Shown here: one piece after another, positions 36,994 through 48,719 of the stretch
Layout: the number at the start of each line of letters is the position of its first letter
Position numbering within the stretch: position 1 is the first letter of the stretch
Source: Blasia pusilla
Taxonomy: Eukaryota > Marchantiophyta > Marchantiopsida > Blasiales
Direction of reading: 5' to 3'
NCBI GenBank assembly: GCA_050084515.1
Contig: CM114271.1
Location: 50,716,001 to 50,780,000, forward strand
DNA: 64,000 bases
The notes under the pieces: generated by a model
Told to the model about the DNA's origin: nothing
The model's input: the letters and a program-made list of their open reading frames with translations, nothing else
Databases searched by the model: none
Position numbers and translations under genes: made by a program

Positions 36994-39900
36994 CTATTGA
37001 CTTGTAGGGTTTAAAGGATGTGTTAAAAAGCTATTGAAGTCAAGGATCATCCACAAATCACTCAGGTTAGTTCTGTATTGAGGTTCTTGCTTCATTTGAT
37101 AAACGCTGAGAAGTTGCAGACTGGCTTGAAACTTCTTGTTAACTTGGCAGACCTGAATGACCACCACAAGTAGGACACCTTCCATCAGTTTCCTCCAATC
37201 TAAGCTAAAGCACCTTCAGAGCTGAGACTTATCTCTGCACACAAAAGATATTACCTCCACGACTCTTATCATTTTTCACTTCTCATCACAACTACTATCT
37301 TGTGACACACATTGGAAAAAATCACAAACGTACTCTTTGGTGAAGAACAATTCAGTTGCCCATCCCTAAACATAGATGCCAATGAGGGTAATTTTGTAAA
37401 ACTCAGTCACTATCACCTGTGCAAAGAATTGATCATCAATCAACTCAAGATCTTCATTGTGTCCACTCTTGAGACCATTTCTCATATGAGATGAGAAGTC
37501 AAGAACACATTGCATAATACTGTCAATGCATCCCTTCACTCCCTGTGTACTTGATGATAGAAAGCACCTGGCATCGAGAACTAAATCAGAGAGATAGTAC
37601 ACTCATATGCACTGTCGAGTTCGGTCATTTGACACTGTTCAGCACATAACAGTCCTCATGACCAGCAACAAAGACAGATATTCACTACCCTTATCACACA
37701 ATGTCTTGAGAGTGCAAGCTCACTCACTCGTTTATGGCATCCTCTAAGTATGTCAGATGCACAGTCTCCAGATCCCGCATGTCATTTACCTATAATCAGA
37801 CCAAGTACTTCACTGCATAAGCTTTGGGTCCCAGTGCGAAGCCTCACAGAAACATAACAATGAGGTGATCCTGTCACTACATATTCACCAAGCCGTTGGC
37901 AAGAAACAGTACACCAATTTGGAGGGGCTTCAAGAGCAGGGGCGAGAGAATTTTTTGTGACAAAGAACACGCCTGAGTGTTTCCTTGGATATTGACTGGA
38001 GGGACTGAACCTCAACAAAGGATTAGCATCATGCCACAGAACAAAATCTACAAAACAAAAGCAAAGATTGGTGAACTTGCCTCCATTTGAATATCTTGGA
38101 GAAATTTGCTCCAAACAACGTACAGTAATTTTGACTCCACATAGCATTGTACTGTTGTCACTAAGTGATTTATTTGCTGTCTGCATTTGGTTCAGACACA
38201 AATTGAGATAAGATTACCACACAACTTTTAACAGCATATCAACTTTCATACCCCACTACAGCTACCAGGAGAACCACTTTGGGAGCCAACTACTTGAGTG
38301 GACCAAAACCAGAGAAAAAGTTGGGAAAATGGTATAGCACTCTTCAATAGCACTAAGGAGGACAAGCAGCTAGTGCCCTTCACTGCAACTACAAGATCTG
38401 TGGTGAAAACTAGGTGAAAAGCAATGACCTGAACTGTTGAAGAGTACGAAATCGGCTTCTTTGTTGTTGAAAATGAGAAGAATGCCTGACTTTATGAAGC
38501 AGCCGATCAATCACCTGCAATCCATCACCAAATACGAAGTCATGGATACTGGATATCACAGTGTGACAAGGCTCCACCAGTGTCCATCTAAATGAGACAA
38601 TCTCAACTGACAAATTATACCTGAAGCCGCCGCCAGATATCACCTAGAGCATGCACTGCGAGTTTGATGCGCATCAAGAATGTGAAAAGCACATTATACA
38701 GCCGCAGAGACTGGCTGGTCAGGACCAATGTGAGAGGCCAATCAACATGGTAATCCAGCCATATGAAATCGAAAGCATCAATCCCTGCATAGAGAAGATA
38801 TCTTTTCAATAGACAGAAATAGCATGAGATGTTGACACCAGCAGGAAGCAATAACGAATCAGTGGCTAAAGCACTCCTGATTTTTGCCATGCAGCACTAG
38901 TATCTTAGGTCTTTTGAGGAAACACTAAGGCAAGAAGATGATCCAGACCATGCATACTGGACAGATCAAAGGAATTTGGATACTTCACATAATACTTCCC
39001 ATACTCATTGCCGGACGCCGTCATGACAAACCATACAACAATTCAGACAAATGGCAAAATAGATCAACAATCATTGAAATTCAAAATACACTCCCTCTTG
39101 CAAAAGGACGTGGGCACTAATCTCAAAAGCATTCTCTCCACCAGGCTGGAACACCTACGGCTGCAATCAACAAAAGAAGCAGCTGCCCTTTTGGTCGGTC
39201 CTTGGGGAAAGGCCTCTGATGAGGAGGTTGCAACTCCTGGTTCATTAAAGCAAATGTGCAGCCTCTCTGCATACTCGTCACCTTCACAAGATGATTTCTG
39301 CAGAGCCGCCTCCAGCATTCCCTGAACCTCCATCTGCCGTAGTTGACTGCCCAAGGGACCCCATCTCTATTAAAAAAATCCCACAAATGGTTACATTTCA
39401 TGTCATCAGAAAAAGTATTTGTCCTCCAGACCAGTAAATCCTTGTGAAAACACAAATCTGGATTCACATAGGAGACAAATGATCCAAGTGACAGAAAATG
39501 GACCAATTTACTTCACAAACTATACCTTCCCCTCACATGACCAGATAGGAGTTCATCATCTACTTCACTCTTGTGATGGTATGCTCCATGGAGGTCATAT
39601 AAATCTCTTGTACACTGTCTCCTATCAGATCACAATGTCAGTTCCTTGCAATTCTAAACTGAGAAATTCCCCTGAAAGTAAAATCCCAGAAGATCTCCAA
39701 TGAAATAAACAGGTATCCAGATGAGGAAAGGAGTGTACATTTTGGCATAGTGCTGCTGTAAAGTATTCTGCCCAGTCGCCTTGTTCCATTAAAAAGTAAC
39801 GTCGTAATGCAGAATAATGTTCTTGCAGACAGAGGCCCTCTTGAAACAATCTGACCGTGAGTGTACTAACACACTCATATCTGGTGAATGTTAAGTGACA

Positions 39901-42900
39901 AACCTTGCTCGTGATTCATCAGCTTTGAACTTTTCTCATGTGAGATATTTGAAATCGGTAAAAATCTACAGCAGTCTTTCTGGGTGGAAATTCTATGACA
40001 TCCCAAACACTATTATTTAAACTGCATATTTGGACTGGGGATGCCTGAGTACAAATAAACCAACTCCAGAATATTTGATGAACCCACGGTATAAATTCAT
40101 ATTCAGCATGGGAATACCATGCAGATGCATCGATGTCTGCTCAAAACTTACCAGTAAGTTTCTTATTCAAGGATACTGAGACAAAATCTCATCAACAATG
40201 CACTTGCTAACCACAACTGAAAGTGGTATTTCCTCATCCCCACTCCCTTGCTCCTCATCAATGTCATGTTCATTCCTTGCCTGGCCTGCATCACACCCAC
40301 TTGACTTCTCTGAGAATCTCAGATACTGCACCCACTTGGCTGCCCCATGTAGATTCTCTTCCTCCTCAACTGCAGGTTGAGCTTCAGTTTTTGAAATATC
40401 AACCTCAAGGTGGGCAGGGCCCTGGGCTCCAATGGCCAAAGCATACAGACCCGTGTTGCCATTTATGGAAGCATCCTTTTCACCCCAGGAGGTGACTCTT
40501 TCTCCCAACATGCTAGGCGTTATGCTGACCTCTGAGGCTTCTTCCCATTCAGATTTTGGGACATCCTGTATGGGAATATATAAATTTGGAAGGTCCTCAT
40601 CATTCAAACTCATCCCATCAGTGAGATTCGTATTAGGTGTACAGGCACCAGTAGTCTCATCTTCAGTAGTTTGTTTCTTTACCAATTCCTGCTCAACAAC
40701 CTTTTCATCCATGGTATGCAAGATTGGGGGTAAACCTTCTGCAACTGTTGATTGAACATTCAATGGCAAGTTGATAGAATCAGCACATTTGACATCCAGT
40801 TCTACAAGAGGCTGGTTGTTCCATCCACTGTCTGAGTGTTCTTGTGTAGCCCAGCGTCCAGGTTGAAGTTCCAAGCCAACATCAGCTTCGCACCTTGGCA
40901 ACAGAAGTTGGGCATCCAAACCTTGAAACAGTTGGTTCCCTAAAACCAGCGCTAGATTTGTAAACCAAGGTGGCTCAACGGTAGTCTCCGCCCACCTTCT
41001 AGCTGCCTTCTCTAAGACAGCTGATTGAGCTGAAGAAAGATTTGCCCCTGCAAGCTTTGTGGTGACATCCCATGGGTGATATGTTCCGGCAAAACTGGTA
41101 TATGCATAAAAATTAGGTGTGAAATCATTGACATCTGCAGGCATAAGAAACGGGTTGATAGGCAGACCCCATAATGGCCAAGATGTTCCTCTTTGGTGAT
41201 CAGAAATGAGAGATTGAACCTTAGAGAAATTTGCACCACTTTCAACCCCTTCATCCACCTGTGCAGGGTCATGCAACTGGATTTCAGAAGGAACTTGACT
41301 GTCTGCAGGTGTGCCATGATTGTCGGGAATCCCATCCTTACTGATCATTTTGGCAGCTTCCTTTCCCTTTTTTACAAATGGCACAGAAATCTTTGAAGGT
41401 ATTGGAGCTAGAACTGAGGGCGATACCACCGTTTTGTTTGTGACATCCTTGAGAGTGGGGATTTGAACCTCTGAGCAAGACTTGGGGCCATCTCCTGCAG
41501 CATTGACAATTGAACCTGTGAACTTGGCAGGACTCCAACTTCCACCTGAATCACCAACTCCACTGAGCTCCAAGCTTCCTGGTCTGCCAGAGAGACGTGA
41601 GTAAGGTATTGAATGACGTGAAAGAAAGGTAAGAAGTGTTACATGCCCAAGAATCCTATATAGCTCCTATGTACACAGCTGCTACACCTCAGTTATCTAA
41701 AGACAACCTAACTCACATTTCCGACAAAGGTGGGTCTTCTGTCTTCTCCTGTTGAAGGTCCGGATCTGTTCCATCTGGCAGCTGTTTGTCTGCTGTCTCC
41801 GTCATATCCACAGCAATTGGTCCGTTCTTTGGCTGCATACGAAAGTTATCATTCCCTATTAGCAGCAGCAGACAAGCAAGCAATAAGTTCTTCTTGCAAA
41901 AACTAATCTGCAGAGAGGGATCCTTCTAGCCTCTAGAATATGAACATCAGAACAATGTTCACGGATTCTAAATCCCCAATTCACTCCACTGGAAGTTCAA
42001 GCTTCACTAAACAAAATCCTGGATACTGGATATTCACGTGCTTGGTTACAAATACAAAGAGTCTTGCATCAATATGGATTGAACCTTAGTTCATCCAAAA
42101 TCTAAAACGAACAGATCCAAACCTGTCTACAAAAATCACCTTCTCTTTCTAACCACCTACACAGGGATTAAAACTTTTGAAAAATGGTAGCACAAGTATT
42201 TGATAAGATGCACCACTTTGGGTATGCTGGGTTACCAAGAACATCCTCACTTGGACTTATTGTGAAAGGGATAGTGCTGACAGCACAGAGAAAGGACTGA
42301 ATTAGACACGTTTGTTGATCTTCAGGAGTAATTACTGCAAGAGCAGGTTTGATAATACCTATGGAGGCCCCTGACATAATAACACCACCACATGAGCATG
42401 ATAAGATCAGACATACATACTTTTTAGTTAGAGGGATCAGGGGCCGTTTGGAAGTAGTAGAGATGCTCTCTTAAATCAAAGATACACTAGTTACTGGTCA
42501 TACATCTGTCATGAATGTCAAGGATCTTACTGTCTTAGGACTCGTACTATTTCTGGCTGTCTCCTTCTGCAGGCGCCTGGAGGCAAGTCCAGTGAATAGG
42601 CTGTCAAATTGCTCACTCATTGCCTTGCTCTTCTTCTCCCTCTGCTTCACAGTTTCTTCGAGCTTTTTCTTGCTAAAGACGAGTGTTTCCACACTGACTG
42701 GGCACCTACAGTATTCAGTGGGAGAATAGAAAGAAAGATCTGGCCCTTCGGACAGTTCTGTGATGTATGTGGATTTTCCCATCTGCTGGGCTAACTCAGA
42801 AGTTTCTGCGAGCTTCATGAGAACCTGTAACTGCTCTCCTGCTCGAATCAATTGAGTGCAGACATCTTCCAAAAACCGTGGCACAGTAATACCTTGGCGC

Positions 42901-44644
42901 AGCTGCATTCACAAAACAGCATTCAGAAGTATGTACATAACTGACTTTTCAACACAACGAGATATCTTCGCCTTTAACAATTAAAATCCCTATCCATGAC
43001 CCAATAGAAGTAATGCCGCTCTTTTGTAGATAACTTTCTCTGCAACCAAAAGTGCGTAGTTCTAAACAACAATTACAGGTTCCCACCTTCTGATCACACG
43101 AAAGGAGACATAGAGAATGCAGTAGTCTTTCAGCACTTTGGTCGCCCAGAACTATGCCACACTGCTCTCTCCAGAATTAGTTTGAGCTAGAATCCCGCAC
43201 AATGGGGAAAGGGGCCACATCCTTACTTTCAAATCTGCTGACCGTGATTCATTAGAGCTGTTTCTCCCAGCACTGAGACTTGAGAAAGCTCCATTGAAAT
43301 CATTTTGTTCAATGACAAACTCGCCATAAGGATCTGTCACAGCAGCTAGGTACAGCCATGAGCGTACGAAGATGGAATAAGGATGATAGGTGCGCTCAAA
43401 CAGAAACCTCAGAAGCTCCATGTGAAGATGATCCGCTTCCTGCACAAAGAAACAGGAAATTTTAGATTTACAAAGAATGCAAGCATGCACTGAAACCATC
43501 CTGTTCAGGTTCATTTCTCAAGGACTGGAGACATACAGGAGTGGTCGGGCAGACTAAATGTGCAGCAATTGATAAGCATATGCACCATCGTCTGTTGCCA
43601 GATTACCATGCCACTCAGCCATCGACTTCCTAGTGTAGCTTGTGACACTGTCGACAGAAGGAGACCCAACAAAACTGCTGACTGAAGTGTGCTCTGAGAG
43701 CAAAGGGAGAACGACAAACCCTTAGTTCGAATGACCCACCACTAACCCTCTTCGCCTCTTACCATGAGTCGGTCGTAGAGATAGGTCAATAAATGAGCAC
43801 CCTTGGGAAAATTGTTGAAACTGGACTTGACTTTGTCACTGCTCTTTTTGTTTCTCCATTGCCCGGGCTCCTCGTCTCCTCGATTCATCTTCACTTCCGG
43901 CCAGCTCTCCAGACGACTGTCATCTGCCCGGTTTCCACCCAACGCTCTTCGATCCCTGGTTATGCAGATGTAAGCCAACGCCTGTAACTGAACTCTGAGC
44001 TCCCTGGTGTGCAGATAAAATTCTAACAGAGAGATGTCTCGACATCCATATCCAATTACAGGACCTGGATCTTTGTCTCTCAGATTCACTCCTCCAGTGA
44101 TCTCATGCAGCCTCCGCAGAGACACCGAAGCAGCTAAGGTGTTGAGAGCCGCCGAATGCCCGCGCAGAACTGTTTTCACTGCTGCAGCGAAGGCCTGGTT
44201 TACGAGACAATGAGGAGAGACCGCCGTCTCCGCGCTCGGACCCTCTCCAGTCCCTGAATTCCCCGTGCCCACGAGCTCCAGGTCTGTGCCGCCACTTTTC
44301 GCCCCTCTTCGCTTCTTGGCTTTCTTCTTACCGCCTTTCTTAGCGAGACCCGCATTGCCGTCCCGTTGCAAGTCCCATACATCGGGGCGCCCATCGAGAA
44401 AGAAGGCGACAAATGCTTCCAACTGGCACCTCACGCGACCCGCCCGCGCAACCACGCAGAGAACCTTGCCAAGAGCTGTGGCAGTGACTGATCCAGCCCA
44501 CAACGTGCACAAATTCGGACTGCTCTTGTTGGCTGAGCTCTCGCTGAAGTTGCTCGCAAGACGTTCGAGCTTCCTGACGGCGGAGGGTAAGCCCTGCAGC
44601 GCGTGGAGCGAGTCTCGTACGAGATCGGTTTCCTGGACATACAT
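36994..44644 (-). CDS. GCP6: Gamma-tubulin complex component 6 (GCP6-type), 13 exons
   Basis: Subunit of the gamma-tubulin ring complex, which nucleates microtubules. Exons (minus): 44644-43763, 43439-43227, 42902-42531, 41832-41717, 41583-40177, 39880-39739, 39366-39159, 38865-38839, 38784-38621, 38571-38491, 37789-37728, 37567-37417, 37152-36994. Nearly all have GT-AG borders and fitting phases, giving about 1,327 residues. N-terminal GRIP1 signs: LVNQAFAAAVKTVL, HTRELRVQLQALAYIC, PYSIFVRSWLYLA, VPRFLEDVC. C-terminal signs: LQEHYSALRRYFLMEQGDW, FDFIWLDYHVDWPL, IKLAVHALGDIW, DLETVH, IMQCVLDF. The VDWPL and ALRRYFLME segments fit GCP6 rather than GCP5. Exon 5 is a long variable insert. Exon 8 (27 bp) is the least certain. 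Between exons 9 and 10 the frame shifts; only a 49-nt intron or one extra base explains it. The start ATG at 44644 is conservative. Confidence 0.85.
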
Positions 44645-45300
44645 CGAAGCGCGCGATCGAAAGTCTCGAATGTGCTCCAAAAACCGCTCGCACTGCCTAA
44701 CACGCACCTCTTTTTCTCCTCCCTCATGCGTTCCGAAAGCTTCTCATCATTCGTACTTTCATCTCCGTCCGCTTCACACCGCTTGCAATCAAAGCCCGGG
44801 GAGAACCGGGGCTGTGTGTAGAGCTGCCCCGGGCTGCCCCGGGAGAAAAGCCGGCCGCGTTTCCAAGTCTCGTCTACCGTCTTCCGGCAAATGGCTGGCC
44901 GCAAAATTATGTGCCGGGAATTCGCTGCTCACCGGGAGAATATCGCCGGAATTTGTCCGCTCCGAGAAGCTGTGCCGGAATATGGCTGGTTTGCATTTGC
45001 AGGGAACCGGATTACCACCGGGCCACGTTCAGGCACGCAAGGTGGCAACATCCGCGAGGCCTATTCAGGTCCGTTGGATTATTTCCGTGAGCTCTAGGTT
45101 GTCCGATTTAGGGCAAGCCGCCTCCGGGGTCTACGACTCCACGACTGAGGTTCCCACCTCCACGGGACCACGTCCCGACTCCGAAGGGGGTAGTGGGTTG
45201 GGCAGAGGTCAGGGCTGCCATTTGCTCCTTCCGCCTTGCATTCGCATTGCGGCAGCGCAACTGTAACTTTGTCTTGACTCTGACTGTGCGTAGCATCGGA
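44645..45300 (-). promoter_or_regulatory. GC-rich 5' flank of the GCP6-type gene
   Basis: Coding-like sequence continues upstream of 44644 in the GCP6 frame (QCERFLEHIRDFRSRA) to a TGA at about 44747, without an ATG. Another frame, open from about 44935, has an ATG at 44727-44725 (MREEKKR). The two meet at a run of five A (about 44715). Either the first exon ends near here, or one A is missing from the sequence, or translation starts at 44644. The remaining region to 45300 is GC-rich, as a plant promoter with leader could be. Confidence 0.4.
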
Positions 45301-45306
45301 TGTGTC

Positions 45307-45460
45307 GCGACTCTCGACGCTCGCTTTGCGGCTGTGATAGTGTGAATGTGGACTCTTGCTTTGCGGCTGTGAGCTTGTGACTCTTGCCTCTCGCTATGCG
45401 GCTGTTAGGGAGTGACTCTAGCCTCTCATTTGGACTCTCGCCGCACGGTTGCGACTCATC
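45307..45460. repeat. Short tandem repeats (GACTCT...TGCGGCTGTGA)
   Basis: Four diverged units of about 30-45 bp begin at about 45307, 45349, 45377 and 45412. Each starts with GACTCT and most contain CTTTGCGGCTGTGA or a variant. The array lies about 650 bp upstream of the GCP6-type start. Confidence 0.65.
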
Positions 45461-46059
45461 TCTTGTCTTTGGACGCTTTCAGCAGTGTCGAGTGAATCAA
45501 CGCTTCCTATCTTCTGACGTTGTTAGACAGTTAAATCCCTTGTCGTTGTAGTCTAGCCCGTTGCAATGTCTCTTGGCATTCTCGTGAGGATTCTTGCTGC
45601 AATGTTGTTGTGCGGCATTCTTAAGCCGGCTTTCACTACGTCTCGCCATAGCAAGAATACATTGTAGTAGTAGTGAGCTTCATTTCTCTCTCGGAAATTG
45701 CGCAAAGTCTTTCAAATCTTTCGGCTCTGTAATCTACCCGAAACCCAAATCCACTTGTAGAACGTTCTTGCAGATTAGTCCGCCCTTAGGATACTCCGTT
45801 TACGCATAATCGCCTTCAACCTACTATTTTTTCAAATAGAACTTCTAACTTGACACTTGTTTCTTAACACAGTTTTTGGTGCTTTTCATTTGTTGATTCA
45901 CATGTTTAGACTTTTAGTTGTTGTCCTTCTGCAACTCTTAGCAAGTTTCCACTTGCTGATTGTTTCACTCTTTTCATTGCAAATAAGGTGTTGCTTTCTA
46001 TTTAGGGGTGGGAACTTTTAAATTAAAGGTCTTAAGTTACCTTAACCTATACTACACTA

Positions 46060-48273
46060 GGTTAGTTCCAACCTCTGTTTGCTTCAACATCGATTGTTTC
46101 TCATTGAGAGACAACAAACTGTGAGCGAGATGTTAAACAAAGAAGTAGGCAATGACTTTCCAAAGGATAGAAATCGGTCAGAGTCGTCACATGGGCAAGA
46201 AATTAAAAGATCTTGTACTGCTTCCGAAAGCCATATCAAGAAGAGTTGATTGGCTTGGAAGGATGTAAGGTACATCCTATTTGACTGGATAGAGTTTCAT
46301 GTAGAATCCGATAGAATATTTTGCAAAGTTTATAAACAAGGGAGGGGCAAGAATTCCTTTGCAAGAGATGGTCTCATAAATTGTAAGGTTTCGGCCTTTA
46401 TAGATTATGGTAAATCCAATGAACATATGAAACTTTCTTAGGTTGCTAGTATAGGAAACAGGTCCATGGCCAAGGCCATTGCCACTTCTAAGCGTACTTG
46501 TGACACAACCTTATTGACTTTGTTTAAAAGTGCATACTTTACTGCAAAGGAAGCCATGGCTTTTACCAAATTTTCGAACTTCTGTAAGTTTCTACTTTCA
46601 GTGAACGTACCCATTACCCAAGAATTGTACTAGGATGAGAAGAGTTGTGCAGATATGTGTTATTATATTAGTCAAGTTCTGCATAGAAGAACCCTTTGAA
46701 AAATCCAACAATCTCCTTTTTTTGGGATCATGATTGATGAGTCTACTGATATTTCAATAACGGGTCATCTAGTAGTATTTGCAACTTACTTACAAGAGAG
46801 GTAAGTGGAGAATTCTTTTATAGGATTGTTGCCATGTCCAAAAAAGTGTTATATTGCAATTAGTAACAATCTTATAGAGTTGTTCAAACACTCTAGACTA
46901 GATAGGTCTAAGATGGTGGATTTTGGATCAAACGTTGCCTCCACTATGGTACGTAGTAAGGATGGAGTAGCATCTCAGTTGAAGCATAAGGTAAACCCTT
47001 TTTTCTCTCTGTATATTACGTTGCGCATTGGAACATAGCTGCTTTGACAATAGTCTCAGGACTAGGGTATAAACATGTAACTATAGAAGTAGATTCTATC
47101 TTGAATGCTATAGCTAGATATTTTAGATCTTCAAAGATGAAGTGTGATCTTGCAGCTTTGCAAGAGAAGTTGAATGATTCTCAGAGGGCCATGAAAAGAT
47201 ATTATACAATTTGTTGGTTGTCGCAATTGCAAGCCGTGACTACTTTGTGTGACTCGTTGGAGTTTGTCCAAAAATATTTCAGGGATCTTCCCCACTCCGA
47301 AGATGACGGTAATGTTGTTGAAATGTATAACAAGTTAAGATCATTTGAAATGATCTACCAATTGTATTTTTTGGTAGACATATTTTTTATACTTGCTAAC
47401 TTGAGTAAGGTTTTCCAATATAAGTTTGTAAATGTTAGTACCATTGGTAGTATTGTGAATTCTGAGATTTCCTCTATTATAATGAATTTTGTGATGGAGA
47501 ATCATGACTTGAATGCTTCTATATTCTCTGAGGCAACAGGTAATCATGTCTTACCTTATTTTGGATCCCCTTGAGGATATTTAAAACGATTGCAATTTGA
47601 GGTTAGAGGTAAAAAGTACCATAACATTGAAATGTTGAGGGATCATGCTGGAAAGGATTTATAGGCTGCTCTAACTTTCCAAAAGAGTTATACTGAGAAT
47701 ATATTTGCGGCCTTACAAGATCAATTCAAGGACAATAATTGGATAGGTGCAATGAGTATTATGAATCCTCTACACATGCCCTCAAGGCTAGTAGGGTTGA
47801 ACAGTTAGGGTTGCAAGAATGTAGATGATCGTTATGCAAATTTTGGAATGGATGCTCCTATGAGGGGTCATTTGCAACCTGTTTTTGTGAACCTAAGAGC
47901 TGTGAAAGTAGAGTTTTAGTCATTTAATCTCATGGCCACAATAGAATGGAAAGACAATAACTTTTGAGATGTGTGGACAATGGTAAGTTGGAGCCCATCT
48001 CTCCAATGTAATCTCTCAAATTTTCTTATATTAGCCAACATTGCTAGGGTACGATGCGCAAGTACAACAATTTTTTAGAGAGATTTTTCTGTGCAAAATA
48101 TGATAAAGATAAAGTGTCGTGATAGATTAATGACTAGTCATTTAGATGTTGGTCATAAGATAGCCTTGGAGGGGAAGATTGTTGATAATGAGGATCTATT
48201 GGTCGAATCGGTAGTGCTTTGGAAAACCTTTGCACACTTTAGATATGTGTATGCCAGAAAGATATGTGAATGA
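46060..48273 (+). pseudogene. hAT-type transposase pseudogene (zinc finger, DUF4371-like)
   Basis: Plus-strand relics follow the order of a plant hAT transposase of the ZNF862/DUF4371 type. A zinc-finger-like segment lies at about 46258-46440 (FDWIEFHVESDRIFCKVY, with the second Cys lost). The catalytic-region motif IDESTDIS is at about 46734-46757, then MVDFGSNVASTMV at about 46912-46950. An open 176-codon piece (47044-47574) includes MKRYYTICWLSQLQAVTTLC and VFQYKFVNVSTIGSIV. The C-terminal dimerisation region is at about 48091-48165 (MIKIKCRDRLMTSH). Several in-frame stops and frameshifts separate these parts, so the copy is inactive. Terminal inverted repeats were not found. The 47.0-47.6 kb segment is the best preserved. 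Confidence 0.7.
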
Positions 48274-48380
48274 TATGGGCACTCCAATAGAGACTGCAAT
48301 TGTAGAAGATTCTCCAAATGCATTAGTTTCAAATGTTTAGTAGGTGTAGAGGGAGGGATGAGAGGTTAGGGTCCCTTTTG

Positions 48381-48420
48381 TAGTACATTAAAGGCTTTGT
48401 GATATACCTTTAATGTACTA
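48381..48420. repeat. Perfect 14-bp palindrome with 12-bp loop
   Basis: TAGTACATTAAAGG (48381-48394) and CCTTTAATGTACTA (48407-48420). Imperfect pairing continues outward for about eight bases (CCCTTTTG against TGAAGGGG). It lies between the hAT remnant and the SINE-like repeats. Confidence 0.9.
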
Positions 48421-48429
48421 TGAAGGGGT

Positions 48430-48605
48430 TTGATCCTTGGTTCCCAGTTGATGGAAAGTCTGGTAGGTTCAATTCTTGCCAAGCATGTGAATGTGGGATT
48501 TAGGGAATGAGGACAAGAGTACCAAAACCTAAGGAAATTGTCAAGTGGATGATCCTTGGCTCCCAAGTGGTGGGAGGCTTGCTAGGTTCAAACCTTGCCA
48601 AGGAA
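48430..48605 (+). mobile_element. Two tRNA-like (SINE-like) repeat heads
   Basis: Two copies, about 119 bp apart, of a sequence resembling internal Pol III promoters. Copy 2: A-box-like TGGCTCCCAAGTGG (48557-48570) and B-box-like GGTTCAAACC (48585-48594). Copy 1: TGGTTCCCAGTTGATGG (48438-48454) and GGTTCAATTC (48466-48475). Spacing is close to that of tRNA genes, but neither folds into an obvious cloverleaf, so tRNA-derived SINE fragments are more likely than tRNA genes. Confidence 0.4.
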
Positions 48606-48719
48606 GCTTCAAGAAGAAAGTTGAGATGAGGGTGGAGCAGTGGAAACTTTGGAGAGTAGGGATCTTTGATAGACTCTTTCACTGAAGTTCCTACAGGATC
48701 CAATTTATCCAAAGCAGGT

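Noticed and set aside
38410-38643. 77-codon minus frame as an independent gene
   Set aside because: Its middle part matches the expected GCP6 segment (CHTVISSIHDFVFG), so it belongs to that gene across the frame break.
41012-41335. 107-codon minus frame inside GCP6 exon 5
   Set aside because: Alternative frame of the long exon; the main frame is the one that splices in phase on both sides.
42511-42794. Plus-strand frames opposite GCP6 exon 3
   Set aside because: Antisense shadows of a conserved exon.
44265-45266. 333-codon plus frame, one of the longest in the window
   Set aside because: Its first 450 bp lie antisense to GCP6 exon 1, whose minus frame is clearly conserved; the rest is Arg/Ser/Pro-rich and typical of GC-rich antisense frames.
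48557-48594. A functional tRNA gene
   Set aside because: A- and B-box-like segments occur, but no acceptor stem or anticodon arm can be drawn.
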